Below, piece after piece: positions 14,012 through 25,995 of a stretch of 64,000 bases of DNA. Origin of the DNA: Pyrocephalus nanus (taxonomy: Eukaryota > Chordata > Aves > Passeriformes > Tyrannidae). The stretch covers positions 99,311,739-99,375,738 of the forward strand of contig CM076259.1 of NCBI GenBank assembly GCA_038380795.1. The letters run 5' to 3'. The position numbers and the translations under genes are program-made. The notes under the pieces are model-generated. The model worked only from the letters and a program-made list of their open reading frames with translations. It was not told the DNA's origin and searched no databases. Every line of letters begins with the position of its first letter. Position 1 is the first letter of the stretch.

Positions 14012-14014
14012 GTC
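13951..14014 (+). repeat. Tetranucleotide microsatellite (TATC)15
   Basis: Fifteen uninterrupted TATC copies fill 13951-14010, and a variant unit (TGTC) follows. Perfect arrays of this length in vertebrate DNA are usually length-polymorphic. The flanks are non-repetitive. There is no gene in or beside the array. Confidence 0.97.
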
Positions 14015-17000
14015 TCAGCTGGCCTAAAAAAAGCTTTAAACTTTCCTCATAGGGCTTGATTATAAGTCTTTAGGCCATCATAGCAAAGCTACTCTTCTAT
14101 CTCTGCTCTAATGGCAGAGACACTGTGCCTCTCTTTTTAATTAATGGGGATTGCAGAAAAAAGTGTCAAATGCCATGTTTTAAATGCCGTTGTCACCAGA
14201 AATTCCTGAACTGGTCATTGGTGTGGAAAGAGACAATCAATTTGAGACAGCAGCAATCTAGCGGTAAGAACTTTCTCAAGTGTAGAGTAGTTTCTGCTGC
14301 TTCCATTTTTAAGAGGTCTTGACTTTAATAATATACAACTTCCTGATGTCTGAATTTTAGGAAACCGTAAAAACTCTAGGTGAAATACAATTAAAAAAAA
14401 AAAAAAAAGCAGTGAGAGATCAAACTCTTGAAGGAAAAAAAATCCAGTCAATATTTCTGCACATGTACATTTGTTCTTACTACAAAACAAATGTAGCTTT
14501 ACTAACCTGTGTAACTCATAGACAGTACTGCCCTGTGCCAGAGAGGCATAGGGTTTTTTTCTCCCTTGAAGTAAAGGAACAAAGTAACTAATATACAGCT
14601 GGGGACAGATGTTATATTAATTTTAGAGCTGAGAGAAGTGAGGTTGTCAGGTATGTCAGTGATGAAATTGGGAACATTCATCTTGACTCCACAGTTACTT
14701 TCTAATACCCTGTTCCCAGTTCAAAATACAGAGTCCAATCTATAAACCTTTTTGAAGAGGTATGACATTGTCTTTACATCTTCCGCCACTGACACACCAG
14801 CACATAACCTGTACCAACCACACAGCTGCTCTACCATAAGTATCCACTACTGCTATTGGGAGCCAAGTCGACATCCATGATCTGACTCCTAAAATACTGA
14901 TGAACATACTATGGTTCTTCAGCTACTAGCCTGAGAGAGTGTTTTGTAAATGGCCATACCTGCAGCTGTGGATCCTCTGTTCAGCTGAATGCTGTGGCTG
15001 CGTTCACTACCCATGGAGACAGTGCAGGAGGTGCAAGGATCCCTTGGCTGAAAGCCTTCCCAGCTGCATCACTGCTCTATAGAAGCACTTTGTGGACAAT
15101 ATGTGTAGGTCTGCCTGGGTTGTCCTAGTCTGCATAAAAACCTGTGATGTTCCAGGCAACGTGCCCCGGTCATACCAGAGGCCACATTTTAAATCTGCTA
15201 TTTACATGCAGGGCAGCCCATCCTTGAGGACAGCACCAGAACCATTCTTTATACAGAGGGCAAAGAGAATTAGAAGAATATTTTCCACCCTCCTAATCAT
15301 CTTCTTAGGTCCAATTGGTTGGAAACTGCAGTGCAGTTACAGTAGTTTCTATCAGAGGGAAGGCAGGTAGCATGCATGTCATCATAGTCAGGGGAAAAAT
15401 GTGTACTGTGCAATTGACTACTGTAGGGAGGGCAAGGCTTCAAAGCTCTTGTCTGACCACTTGGGGATGAACATCGAAACAGACCTCCAAGGAAATTATG
15501 GTATCTACCTTGCATTGATGGAGTCTTCTGGTCATTATTCTGCCGTAGCAAGAGTATTTTGTGAAAGAGAAGAAGGGAATATCTGTGATCATCCCTATGA
15601 GGCTGAAGGCAATGGGAAAACTTGACAAGAACATGAAGACATGATACAGAGGCATGGTTAAGATTTTCCAGTTGAACTGTTCTAAGTAGTGTTCCATCTG
15701 AGTAGTTTGCTGAATTGTCTGAGATAGAAACAGTTTTCTCTAGTCTCACTGAAGTTTTGACAAAATAAGACATTACACTCACTTTTCCTAGAAATTAAAG
15801 AAATAGCTCAAGATAAAGTACAAATTGAGAGAAGCATCCGAAGAAAAGGTCATACATATGAATATGCTTACTAATACCCTATGAAACAGTTATGGTATAG
15901 AAACCTTTTTTTTTTTCCTTCTTCTAATTCAAAGCAATAAAGCTCATATAAGACAACAGCTCAAATGAAGCTGTGCTCTTCTGGATTTGGGAAACTGTTA
16001 AAAGTCTGGGAGACACTCTGGACAAGTGAAGGTTCCTGTACTGGCATTGCCTGGATTTACGGCAGGGATCCTCCATATAGGTTTCTCTCACACTTAATCT
16101 TCCTGTAAAGACTTCCCACAGGTGTTCACCCAGTTTCACACCAGCATCAAAGTTACAGAAAGAAAGCTCTGCCATTTAATTTTGAAATTAATGTTAGATC
16201 AAGAAGTATTTTTATTGCTTGTTGTTGTTGTAAGACAGATCTGTTTAGTTTTTGCAGCAATGAATGTCCTCACCACTTTGAATATCAGAGTCCTTCAATT
16301 CTTTTCCTTATCTATACATTAACCAGTCTACCCTTCCCCTGTTTTGACTCTTCCATGTCCTCATATCCTTAGGTTCAATGAATTCATATTTGCATCCACA
16401 TCTCATCCTTCCAGCATTTTCAAGCTTGACAGAGACCTGAAGAGAATCCATCTCTGAACCAGGGTTTCCCTATTGTGAAACACTCCAGTTACTACACTGT
16501 TAGTATCAATGGCAATTATTTATATATCCTGAAACCGGTAGTGATGCTTTTATTTAACAATTCTACCTTACCACCTGATTAATCTGCTCTCAAAGTATTT
16601 CCTTACTAATCAGATTACAAACAGGGTTCCTTAATTTTTCCAGTTGACAGTTAACATGTTGACACTCTCCCTGCTTAGTAACAGAAGTCACATGAGATTA
16701 CTGGGAGCAGAAAGCAAACCCATTTATGTGCAGAGTAAGAACACGACTTTGTTGCCAGTCCCAGAGAAGAATCTCACCCCTATTGACTGCTCTCCTCTGA
16801 GGTTTCTTGCATCAGCAACAGCCCTCTCAAATGTCTCCATCTCATTTCAGATCTGATCTGAAAGTGTCTTTGCAATGCAGCTAGCCAGTTACCATTTTAA
16901 TCTTCTCATTCTTTCTTTGCATGCTCTCAACAATACTAAATAAAACCTTTTAGAAGTATAATTTGAATGTACAATACTAAATAACACTGCACTGCCCTTG

Positions 17001-18629
17001 GTCTCATGCTAAATTAGGAGATTGAGTAAAACTGGCAGTCAAACAGAAGGGTGTTTGAACTGCTCTTATCTCAAACCTAGAATAAGGACATCATTAGGGA
17101 CAGTTGTTGTTGGGAAGTCAGTGCTTATCCTCATTTTAACAATACACTACAATACCAATTTGAATATGCTGAGAGCATGAATGTTCTAACAGTAAGAAGG
17201 ACACCAACTATTCTCAGTGGCTTGAATGTAAATAGCAGGTGTCTGGTACTTTTCTGGCCCTAAGATAGTAATCAGTCACAGACAATTGACTACTTTCAGA
17301 TCCACAAAGTGATTTGCAAGGGATTCTATTTCCATTGTACTGTACTAGCTTAACATTGACTACACAAGGGGAACCAGATTTCTGAAGTATCAACCACAAA
17401 ACCACTCATTTTTGATCATTTGAGCCATCTTCTTACCCCATACAGTCAGTATATTCAAACTTCTGGTCAAATACTAATTATGCCATCTAATTGCAACATA
17501 GCTGCTTCCATTCCCTCTATTAAACTCTATTCATCCCTTATTATTAAACAAAACATAGGGCAGGAAAATAGAAAGATATTTTCCTATGCATCTATCTCTT
17601 TCAGGACAAATTCCTTCCCTGAACAAGTACAGCCATGTCTATAACCATATCTAATACAGAGTATCACAAGACTACTCACATTCATTTTGAAGACCTATCT
17701 ATCAGTGAATTATCTCTCCTGTTTTGTCAAAACGAGCATGACTGCACATTAGGCACAGCATGACTCACAGGCAGAGCAATATGGAAAACTGTCCTTTTGG
17801 AGGCTTATTTAGCTCCAAAAAAGTGCCTGGAAAAAACCTCACCACCTTGAACAATGGTTTCAGAGACAGAATCAGTTACCAAGAAGATAAGCACTAATGC
17901 AACACAGCATAATGCAACCAGCAGTGGAGTCTGGAAAGCAAACAGGAGTCCTGACAGAAGCACCAGTGTAGAACAGTCCCATTCCTTCTCCTGATGACCA
18001 GTCATGGGGAGAGATGCTTACTTGGGCCGCTCCAGCAGCTGTTTCACTTTTTAACCCAGCTCAAAATGATCCCAGTAGAAAAAGTGGCCATTTTATTGCA
18101 GGTGAATTAATTAAATAGTTCACATAAGCTCAACTGTCAGCTCCCATATCTCGATCAGCCCCAAAGATAGCTAGGTTGTGGGGATCAAGAAGACAGAGGT
18201 TTGAAGGAGGGGAACTGAGACTTCAGCCCTTCAGTGCCAGTCAGCTCTCAAATTGGCACAGCTACATATGCCATGGCAGCCTCAGTTCTCTGACCAATTA
18301 AACAGAGGCAACCAAGACAGTTCTCAATTTTATCAGGAGAAAAAAAAAACCCTGAACACTCAGAACCTGTAAGAAATTTTTACAAGCACATTTCTGAAAC
18401 TATATTTGTCCCTTCTCATTGACTTATCTACAAAAATGTATACCAGGTCATTCCCATTAATATCCATGGGAAAGTATCTGTCCTAGCAAAGGACTGTCTT
18501 AAATATATTCATGTACAAGAAGAGTTGGAGCAAACGCTACACTGCTGTGTATCCTCTATGGAAGGCTCATCACTTGTTTCTTCAGCACAGAGTGGATGAG
18601 GAACCTGCTGCTGCACAGGTGGGCCTCTG
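14015..18629. other. Unique non-coding sequence, one weak exon candidate
   Basis: Mostly featureless. An A16 run lies at 14393-14408 and the weak exon candidate at 15509-15718 is listed separately. A minus-strand open frame at 17805-18005 starts with Met and is hydrophobic, but its splice context is poor. No CR1 or LTR sequence was recognised. Confidence 0.5.
15509..15718 (-). other. Weak candidate coding exon, 210 bp, one predicted membrane segment
   Basis: On the minus strand a pyrimidine-leaning stretch ends in CTATCTCAG, and a frame then stays open for exactly 70 codons to AAG followed by GTAGAT, an acceptable splice donor. The translation has a hydrophobic stretch near its middle (about residues 21-45) that could span a membrane, then a Lys/Tyr/Cys/Arg-rich segment. 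I do not recognise the protein. Against it, a different frame is open across the whole of 15297-15782, so open frame here is not by itself informative, and hydrophobic strings arise easily from T-rich DNA. It may be chance. Confidence 0.2.
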
Positions 18630-18800
18630 TGGGTGGAGGAGGGTCCTTGAATGTGGTGTCCCAGAGGAGTGTACTACTTGTCAGGCCCTTTTATAGGAGA
18701 TATGTTTGCATTTTCTCATCCACTCTGTAGATGATGATTAAATCTGGCCTGCCTGTTCCAACAACCAGCTTTTCATCAGAAACAACGAGATTGGGAAATG
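18630..18800 (+). repeat. Possible very old CR1-like LINE fragment (reverse transcriptase region)
   Basis: Around 18650-18695 the sequence resembles a decayed version of the CR1 stretch encoding the Pro-Gln-Gly-Ser-Val-Leu-Gly-Pro motif. About 35 bases later, TGTAGATGATGATTAAATCT resembles the stretch encoding the catalytic Ala-Asp-Asp motif. The order and orientation of the two matches are right for a LINE, although the spacing is short, which implies a deletion. No open frame survives. The resemblance is by eye and is weak. Confidence 0.3.
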
Positions 18801-18853
18801 AACGGCTTTTCCTGAAGCTGAATGAAATATTCTGCTCAGCTCACACACTGGAG

Positions 18854-18888
18854 AAAAAAAAAAAAAAAAAAGAATAGGGGAAAAAAAA
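18854..18888 (+). repeat. A-rich tract (A18, then A8)
   Basis: An 18-base A run at 18854-18871 and an 8-base A run at 18881-18888 lie just downstream of the doubtful LINE fragment. CR1 elements do not end in poly(A), so the tract is probably independent. No processed pseudogene was recognised upstream of it. Confidence 0.8.
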
Positions 18889-21800
18889 GCCCAACAAATT
18901 GAGCTGAGGTGGTCTAAATTATTTTTTCCTCTCGATTTTTTGGTTCAGCTGCCACCCTGAAAAATCAATTAATTTTATATCAGTCACTCCTATTTATAGA
19001 AATTATAGTCATACAATCTGAGAACAGATTTCCCCTGCTGTTACATTGACTTTAACTTCCAGGGAAGCCAGTGTAGATGAACTCTTTGGGAAAAATAAGT
19101 CCCTGGAGTAGATAGCCTGACACTCCCCTGTCATGAATAACAAACAGGAAGTGTTAGAACAATTAGTCACAGCTAACAGTTTATGTGAAATAACCACTGA
19201 TTGTAATTTCCTTGCTTAAAAGAATTCAGAAATCTAATTAGCTCCACCTGCTATGACCTGTTGAAAGGACTTCTTGGGCTTTAGCAGTAGATGAAAGTGT
19301 GCTGCTCTAATTTTACTGGGTTTTATATGGTACAATACCTGTACTGGGGATAGGGTTACCTGGTTATACTGGTAGGGTTCATTCACCTATAAAAAATACA
19401 TTAATCTATACAGGTTAGGCAACTTAAAACTGATGTGGGATTGAATTTTGTTTCCTGCACAGCCTCAAAGTCAAATAAGTCAACAAATGTTACATTCTTT
19501 GTCTGTAGCAGCTCCCTTCAGGCCAGTACCACATAAGTCCTGGCATTTCCAGTGAAATATTATTGTCTCCATGGGGTTTAGAGCATCCCTGGAAGTGCAT
19601 TTACCCATCTGCAGCACTGGCAGAACTCAGTGTTTTGTAGAGCCTCTGGTTAGCTTTGCAGTGATGGCAGCAAGCAGAAAAGATAGACATGGCCCCTTTG
19701 GGCTCTCCTGCCTCTGAAGCAGCTGGGATTGGTGGTCCTGCTGAACCAAGGCAAGGGCTGCTGCCTACCAGAGACAATTTATAGGACAAGTACCAAGTCC
19801 TGGGGTCATCACTGCAGCTGCTTCCAGTATGCCACAGCATTCACTGCATGTGCCACTGGGTTCAGAGTTGTATCACCAGAAATGGAGTCCTCTCGTAAAA
19901 CCCAACATTACCCCAGGACCATATTTGTGCTAATTTATAGCCATGTGGAAAATGGACCTAAAAGCTTATGTAGTTGATGCATTACACTTGTGTTGGCTTT
20001 CTATTTGTATTAATCCAGGAGAAGAGGTTTTAACCCTGATATAAGAATGGATTATATTCTATTATTTTCCATTGATCTATTTAAAATTAAGAAAAACAAA
20101 AAAAAACCAAACAAATTTAAAAGGAAACTCCAAAGGAAAAAAAAAAGGGCAAAATAAAAGCAAAAAGTAACACAAAAGAACCCCAACAAAACACAGAAAT
20201 CTCTATTAGTCAACCAGTGGTTGATAATTATGGCCTTTTACAGCCATTTATGCCTTTAGAAGTTGCCTGCTCACTTTACTCTGGTTCACCATCCTTGGAA
20301 GGCAGTCCTCCTCTTCTTAAATACATTTGAATGGAGATCTTCATCATGAGCATCTTTGCATAGTGGGTAGGAAATTAACTACATCCATCAAATTATTTAT
20401 TTCATTGCAAGTAACATGCCCAGAAAACATTATGCTCTTCTGTTAGTCATTGCCCAGAGGGTTCAATTAGTGCTAGGGAGTTTACCTGCTGACCTTTCAT
20501 TTTTCTCTACACTTGGATTTCTATTCTGACTGATGAAGCCGTATGTCAGTATAATTTCACCAGCATCTGTAAGACGGTGCCTGCTGCAACCTCCACCTTA
20601 CGTTAGCCTCCTTTGATCTTTGACTAAAGCATGCTACACCATCAAGCCAGAAAAAAAGTCAGTTTTCTTCTTTGATCTGCATCTTCGTGAGCTGATGAGG
20701 GGAGCAAGTCCACATTTTATAACACTGCAGCCAAATTCCTTGTGTGTGTAAGCCATCCCCACGGGGCTTTCATTCCATAGGGCCTAGCTCATGGGAATTA
20801 CATCTCATCTACACCAGTTCAGCACCTCCCACCCTTCCCCACTTTCTGGATTTGGACAAATAACAAACCAAGCCTGAAGCTGTAATAATGCAGTCAGTCT
20901 TACACAAAATGATCAAATGAATTGACAAATTCAACTCAGTAGGCTAAAGATCAGTCTGTCTCAAATAATTCTTATACATTCACTTGGTCTTGCTTTGTTT
21001 TGGTTTGGTTTTTTTTAAGGTGTCAGTTTTCATGTCAGGTGACCTCAGATGGCAAAACTAAGATTTTAAAGGCTGATTAGACTGGTTTCCTTTTAGCTTT
21101 GCAAAAATAAGCAGCTTTCAGTGGACTTTAAGAGATGAAATGTCTAAGAAATTATGAAAATGGATCTCAGTTTTCAAAATCACTCAGGTCATGCAACGTT
21201 TTTATGATTTGTGGCTATAAGGGCATTTGGAAACGAGACCTTGATTTTGCTTTGGATTAATACAGCACCCATCAAACAGGGACCCTAGTCTATGCTTGGT
21301 GCTGCTATGATACAGTTGAATAAAATGGCAGGCTGTATGAGGAAAGTTTTAAAATGTAAACCTTAAAGGTTCAATTTTGTAAATAAATAAAGACTAGAAC
21401 TCAATGCAGTAATATTTTTAAACCTTTAGGTCTTAATATACATATTTCATATTTTGGATGTCAGAATTATGTATTCTGAATGCTTAGTGTTAGCAGTCCT
21501 GCTTTGCAGTAATATGGCTGATGTTCATGATGTGACTGTGGGGGTTCAAGAGGAGAACTACACCTAACTATGACTTCTGAGGGCACCTAAGTGGAAATAA
21601 CCACTTCTGCTTCTCCTTGGGTTTTCATCTTTGTGTGTTTACCTGGCAAATCTCTCCTTCTAAGCTGGTCTCAGACCAGCTTCAAAATGATCAGAGCAAA
21701 TGCACAGCCTGTAAATTATGGCATTCTGCCTCATCCTTCCAGTTAAAACACCTTTCCAAGGGTGCCTTATAGTGCCTTTTGCAGAATGCCTAATGTGTTG

Positions 21801-24800
21801 TTTCAGCTAAGCCAGTTCCCAATTATTCAGTCTTGTCAGTTTGCAAATCAATTCTCTGGCCACCACTGACATTTCTGCATCTTAGAGTTGTTGTAAAAAT
21901 CTCTTTGAAATGGTAACCCTAAGCTGGGGTCTTTCCATAGCTTCAAAGGCATGATGTCCCATTCTGAATTCCTTTGAAATATTTAATTTGAATAATAAAC
22001 TACCCAAGTACCAGCATATTCAGGTTGTTATCAGTTAGCTCTGACCAGTGGAAACTTTGAAGTGTTAATTGTGGAGATGGACAAAGCTGCAGACTTTGCT
22101 GATTCTTGGGTAAGTAAGAATTAACCCTTTTACACCTTGCTGAGGAGAGACAATTTTAATGAAGGACTCAGAAAAATCTTAGGCGTTATACCCAAAGTCT
22201 TCAAAGAGATGCAGCAGGAAAAATATTTAAATGCACATTTTTCACTGTTTATTTCCAAGGAAACAATAGTTACAGCCCTTGACTACTTTGGAAACAACAA
22301 ACTCTGCTTTCATAGTGGCCTGCACATTGAACTTCTTCAGTCTGTACAGCACGATCAGCCGGATGAGCTGGTGTTTATATGATGCATGCACTGAAATATA
22401 TCTGGATCTCATGTTGGCTGTACCATTGGCTTGATGTTGTATTTCAGTGGGACTTGTCTGCAGGGCATCCACCCCTCCTTTGTGGCCACCCCTTGTGGTT
22501 TCACCTGCTGCAGTTTTCAAGCTGCTCCAGCTGAGAACAGGTAGGAGTAACCAAGTCCTTCCACAGGGAAGACAAACAAAACCCACTGTGTATTGTTCCT
22601 GCCTGCAGCCCTTGCTGTCTCCCCTTACTGTGCAGATGCTGGGTCTGGACAGGGACACTGCTTGGGGCACATACTGCTGCTGGTGCCTGGGGACAAAGAA
22701 ATGTGGACTGGGTCGGTGTTCCTGCTGTTAAGAGCTAGGCCAGTCAAATGGCAGAGCCACTGCTAATTGTATCACACTTAGTCTCTATTTCTTTGTTTCC
22801 CCTCTTCTCTGACACCTGCCTGAGACAGCAGTGTATGCCATTGGCCTGCTCTTCCTGGTCTTCGCCTTGCACGGTCTCTCCCAGCAGAGCCCCACCACCC
22901 TCCAAGGCACCAGCATATTGAAGTTTTAATCTGTTTGGCAACGCTGCACACCATTGACTTACTTGATCTCATGAGGAAGAAATAAACTTGATCAGAAGTA
23001 TTGTTCAAAGAAGAAGCTGGCCTTCCTCTTCTCTACCTAGAGGCACTATCATTTGTCTTCAGTGACCTGATGGCATTTTTATCCACACCAAGCTTTTTCA
23101 GTACAATTTGGAGGAAGGTTGTGCCCCATCCAGTGCCTTGTGAACCCACTATATCCATGAGTCTGAGTGAGTGCTACATAGAGGGAGTACCAGCATTTTT
23201 GTTAACCAGCAATCTGCTCTGCAGACTCAAACCCCAGCACAGCAACTAGAAGTCAGGCATAGCCTGCTGATGTTTCTCACAACACTGTTACCATTTTTTC
23301 TTGTTAAATAACAGGTTTTTTGCACTCAGGAATTAATTCAGTTTAGTCCCAAGCGATCCAGGCTTGGATTTCTCAGCATGCCTTGTCCCTGTGCAGTTGC
23401 CAGTTTAATACGGTCATCTGGCCATACAGGAAAATCTCTTCTTGCAGGGAACAGTATAGTTTCCCCATTCCTGCAGTGTTTTTTCAAAGGAATGAAAACA
23501 CCATTATTTTCCTTTCTTCTCAATCTGTAGCACCACCTGACAGGATGCAGAGTTCGCAATTCATGACTCTAATGACCTCTATATTCCCATTACCCATGGC
23601 TTCATCTTAGGGGATTTGCAGAGCTGTGCTCATATCTAAAAGCAGTTTCTAAATCCTTGAACAGTGCTAGTGAGGATTAATAGGAATGTCACTTTCCAGC
23701 AATTATCAGAAATCCAAATTTACTATTCTGCAAAGGGTTACCACAAATCCTAGACATTTCTAAAAACACAAAAATAAACTCCCAGTTTCTAATCAGGAGT
23801 TAAAAATGGAAAAGATTTTGCAGCACAGTAAATAATTGTCTTAATAATTGTCTATCCGGGGTACAAAGTCTTTCAAGGAAAAATACACCCTGTGTTTACC
23901 TGAGGAAGATAGAAGAGACCACTTTCACTGTATTCTACAGACAATTTCAAGTGCTCACGGCTTGTTAGGGCACACTTTAGGGTGCAAGCAGATGCAGATG
24001 TGAACCTGAAAATGGCCCTGTGTGATCATGAAGGATGAATGTGGAGAGCCCTGAGTACACTGCTAGGGCATGGTGTGGAATGACAGCAGTTGGGAATAGG
24101 GCAGCTCCAGCCAGACTGTGGGCAGGCAGAGGAGGGGAGCCTGGGGGGCACTGCCAGCAAAAGTCAGTTCCTGTTTCCAAAAGCCGGGAGCTGGGGAAAG
24201 GCAAATGATCAGGCCCAGCGCCAGAGACACAAAAAACCCCTTCCTTCCTGCTTGAATTCAAAGGAATAAACACAGCTTCACAATTCACAGTGCTACACTG
24301 TTAAATCTAGTGTGCCTTTGTATTCGTATTGATGTTTGTTGAATCTATTGGAATTCAGTGAACTTTTTCCTCCCTTGTATGAGCTTTTGTTGCTCCTGCT
24401 CTCAAAACACATTCAGTATCCATTATGGCCTGGCTTCAAGTGCCCCTCTGGGCAATGGAGAGATGAGAGTAAACTGCACTAAGATTTGGACACCATCATA
24501 CAGCATATGGAGACTAATACCTGGCAAATGGTGTATGTGAGCCCAGAGAAGAGCCAAAGGGAGACTACTGTGGCCAGGAGAGTCAGAGATTTCCCTTCAA
24601 ACTTGCAAGTGCAGACTCATGTGTGAGACTCCATTAGGAGAGCAGGCCACTGGTTCCCTGCCTCATTCCCTGCCTCAATGAAGTGTCACTGTGGAAGCAG
24701 AGATCCTTGTACTTACTCCCTGTGGTCGAAGTGAGTTACCCTCTGCAACAGGGTGTCTCCAAGATGCAGCTCACTGATGTGTCTACCAGTCCCCCAGCTT

Positions 24801-25828
24801 CATCTGACAGACCTCTGGGAGAGCGATAATTGAGGTCATCTGGCAGGGAAGGACTATATGGTAATTGGGGGTAAAAGTATCCAGGTTTGAATAGTCTAAT
24901 AGGCCTTTTGGTGTGCTGGCACCCATGGGTAGCTAAGGGGTTGCCTATTTCTGGTTGGAGCAGTTCAGTTCTCTGCCACTTCAGGTCTCACAGGGCTGGA
25001 ACCACCAGGGACCAGGGTCTTGTCGTTCAGCTGCATTGGTTGCATAGGACCATGAACCAAGAAAGAGGCCACAGTGCTGCAAGTTCCTGAGATACAGAAA
25101 GGCTTCAGCAATGCCTTGGCAGGCCCAGTCCCCTAATTTTTAGCATTTGGACAGCACAGATGCACAATGCAAGGACAAGCAGCACTAAAAGTCAGTCAGC
25201 TCTTCAATGTGAGCTCTCTGGACAGGAGCAGAGCCGGTTTGGAAGGTGGAGTGTGAGGCTGGTTTTGCAGGTGACATGGAGTTGGTGGTAGGAAGTAGCA
25301 ACAGAGGGGTGAGAGAGAGGTGGAGTTGGCAGACAGGGCTGGAGTCACAACTGGGGAAGATCTTCGGTATTGAAAGGAATACACAACACGTGTTCAAGTC
25401 TGTTTATTGGAATCTTGAAAGACAGTCACCACACTGTTGTGAGGGACTTTTAGTAAAACTTGTGGATGAATTTTTCTCTCCATGTAAACACCTTCCAGTT
25501 TTGAATTATAACTTGTCATAGTACATTAGATGAAAGAACTAATGCAAACATCCTAATATGTGCAAAAAGATAATGCTTCTTTAGACTAGCTTTGCTTCAT
25601 CAATCAAGCAGACTGTGATACTGGCAGCTGAAGAAACTGCAAAATCACTGTGAAAGGGAAGAATGGGGAGAATTCACTAAAGTGAATTTTGAGGGCTCTG
25701 CAAACAGAAATGCAGTAAGTTTACAAAACCCCAGCAGCAAAGGTACCCCATCAACCCAATAGCTGCATCCCCTCTGACACCAATAGAAAATTTTGCTACA
25801 TGGGTTCAAATCAAGTCATATAATGACA
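18889..25828. other. Unique non-coding sequence, no supported gene
   Basis: No gene was recognised. It includes an A-rich patch (20085-20196), a T/G tract (20994-21016) and about 2.1 kb (19978-22136) with no open frame of 60 codons. The moderately GC-rich parts at 22440-22740 and 23980-24260 carry longer open frames on both strands, with no recognisable protein content. Confidence 0.5.
20085..20196 (+). repeat. A-rich low-complexity patch
   Basis: This stretch is dominated by A, with interspersed CAAA, CCAAAC and AAGG units. It has no open frame of note and no element recognisable on either side. Confidence 0.6.
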
Positions 25829-25995
25829 TGCCTAGGGAGGTGGTGGATTCTCTGTTGTATTTAAGAAGAGGCTGGATGTGGTACTTAGTGCCACAGTCTA
25901 GTAACTGTGGTGATAGTGGATCAAGGGTTGGACTTGATGATCTCAGAGGTCCTTTCCAACCCATCTGATTCTATGATTCTGTGATTCTATGATTG
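25829..25995 (+). mobile_element. CR1 LINE, 3' end fragment
   Basis: The fragment starts in the last codons of the CR1 second open frame, at the Pro-Arg-Glu-Val-Val-Asp-like stretch (CCTAGGGAGGTGGTGGATTC). It runs through the short 3' UTR, with its GGTTGGACTTGATGATCTCA block, and ends in the ATTCTATG/ATTCTGTG octamer tail at about 25967-25994. CR1 is the dominant avian non-LTR retrotransposon, copied by target-primed reverse transcription and usually 5'-truncated, as here. The 3' UTR closely resembles the copy at 56172-57143, so the two probably belong to one subfamily. It has no coding capacity. Confidence 0.93.

Noticed and set aside
13951..14014. CRISPR-like regular repeat
   Set aside because: It is a head-to-tail TATC microsatellite with no spacers, in vertebrate DNA.
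14393..14408. A16 run (with similar runs at 35094-35109 and 55821-55835) as tails of processed pseudogenes
   Set aside because: The adjoining sequence shows no cDNA-like open frame and no target duplication was seen. They are treated as simple homopolymer runs.
17805..18005. Minus-strand Met-initiated hydrophobic open frame, 66 codons, resembling a membrane protein exon
   Set aside because: T-rich DNA makes hydrophobic strings. The acceptor context is weak, competing donors are poor and another frame is also open over most of it.
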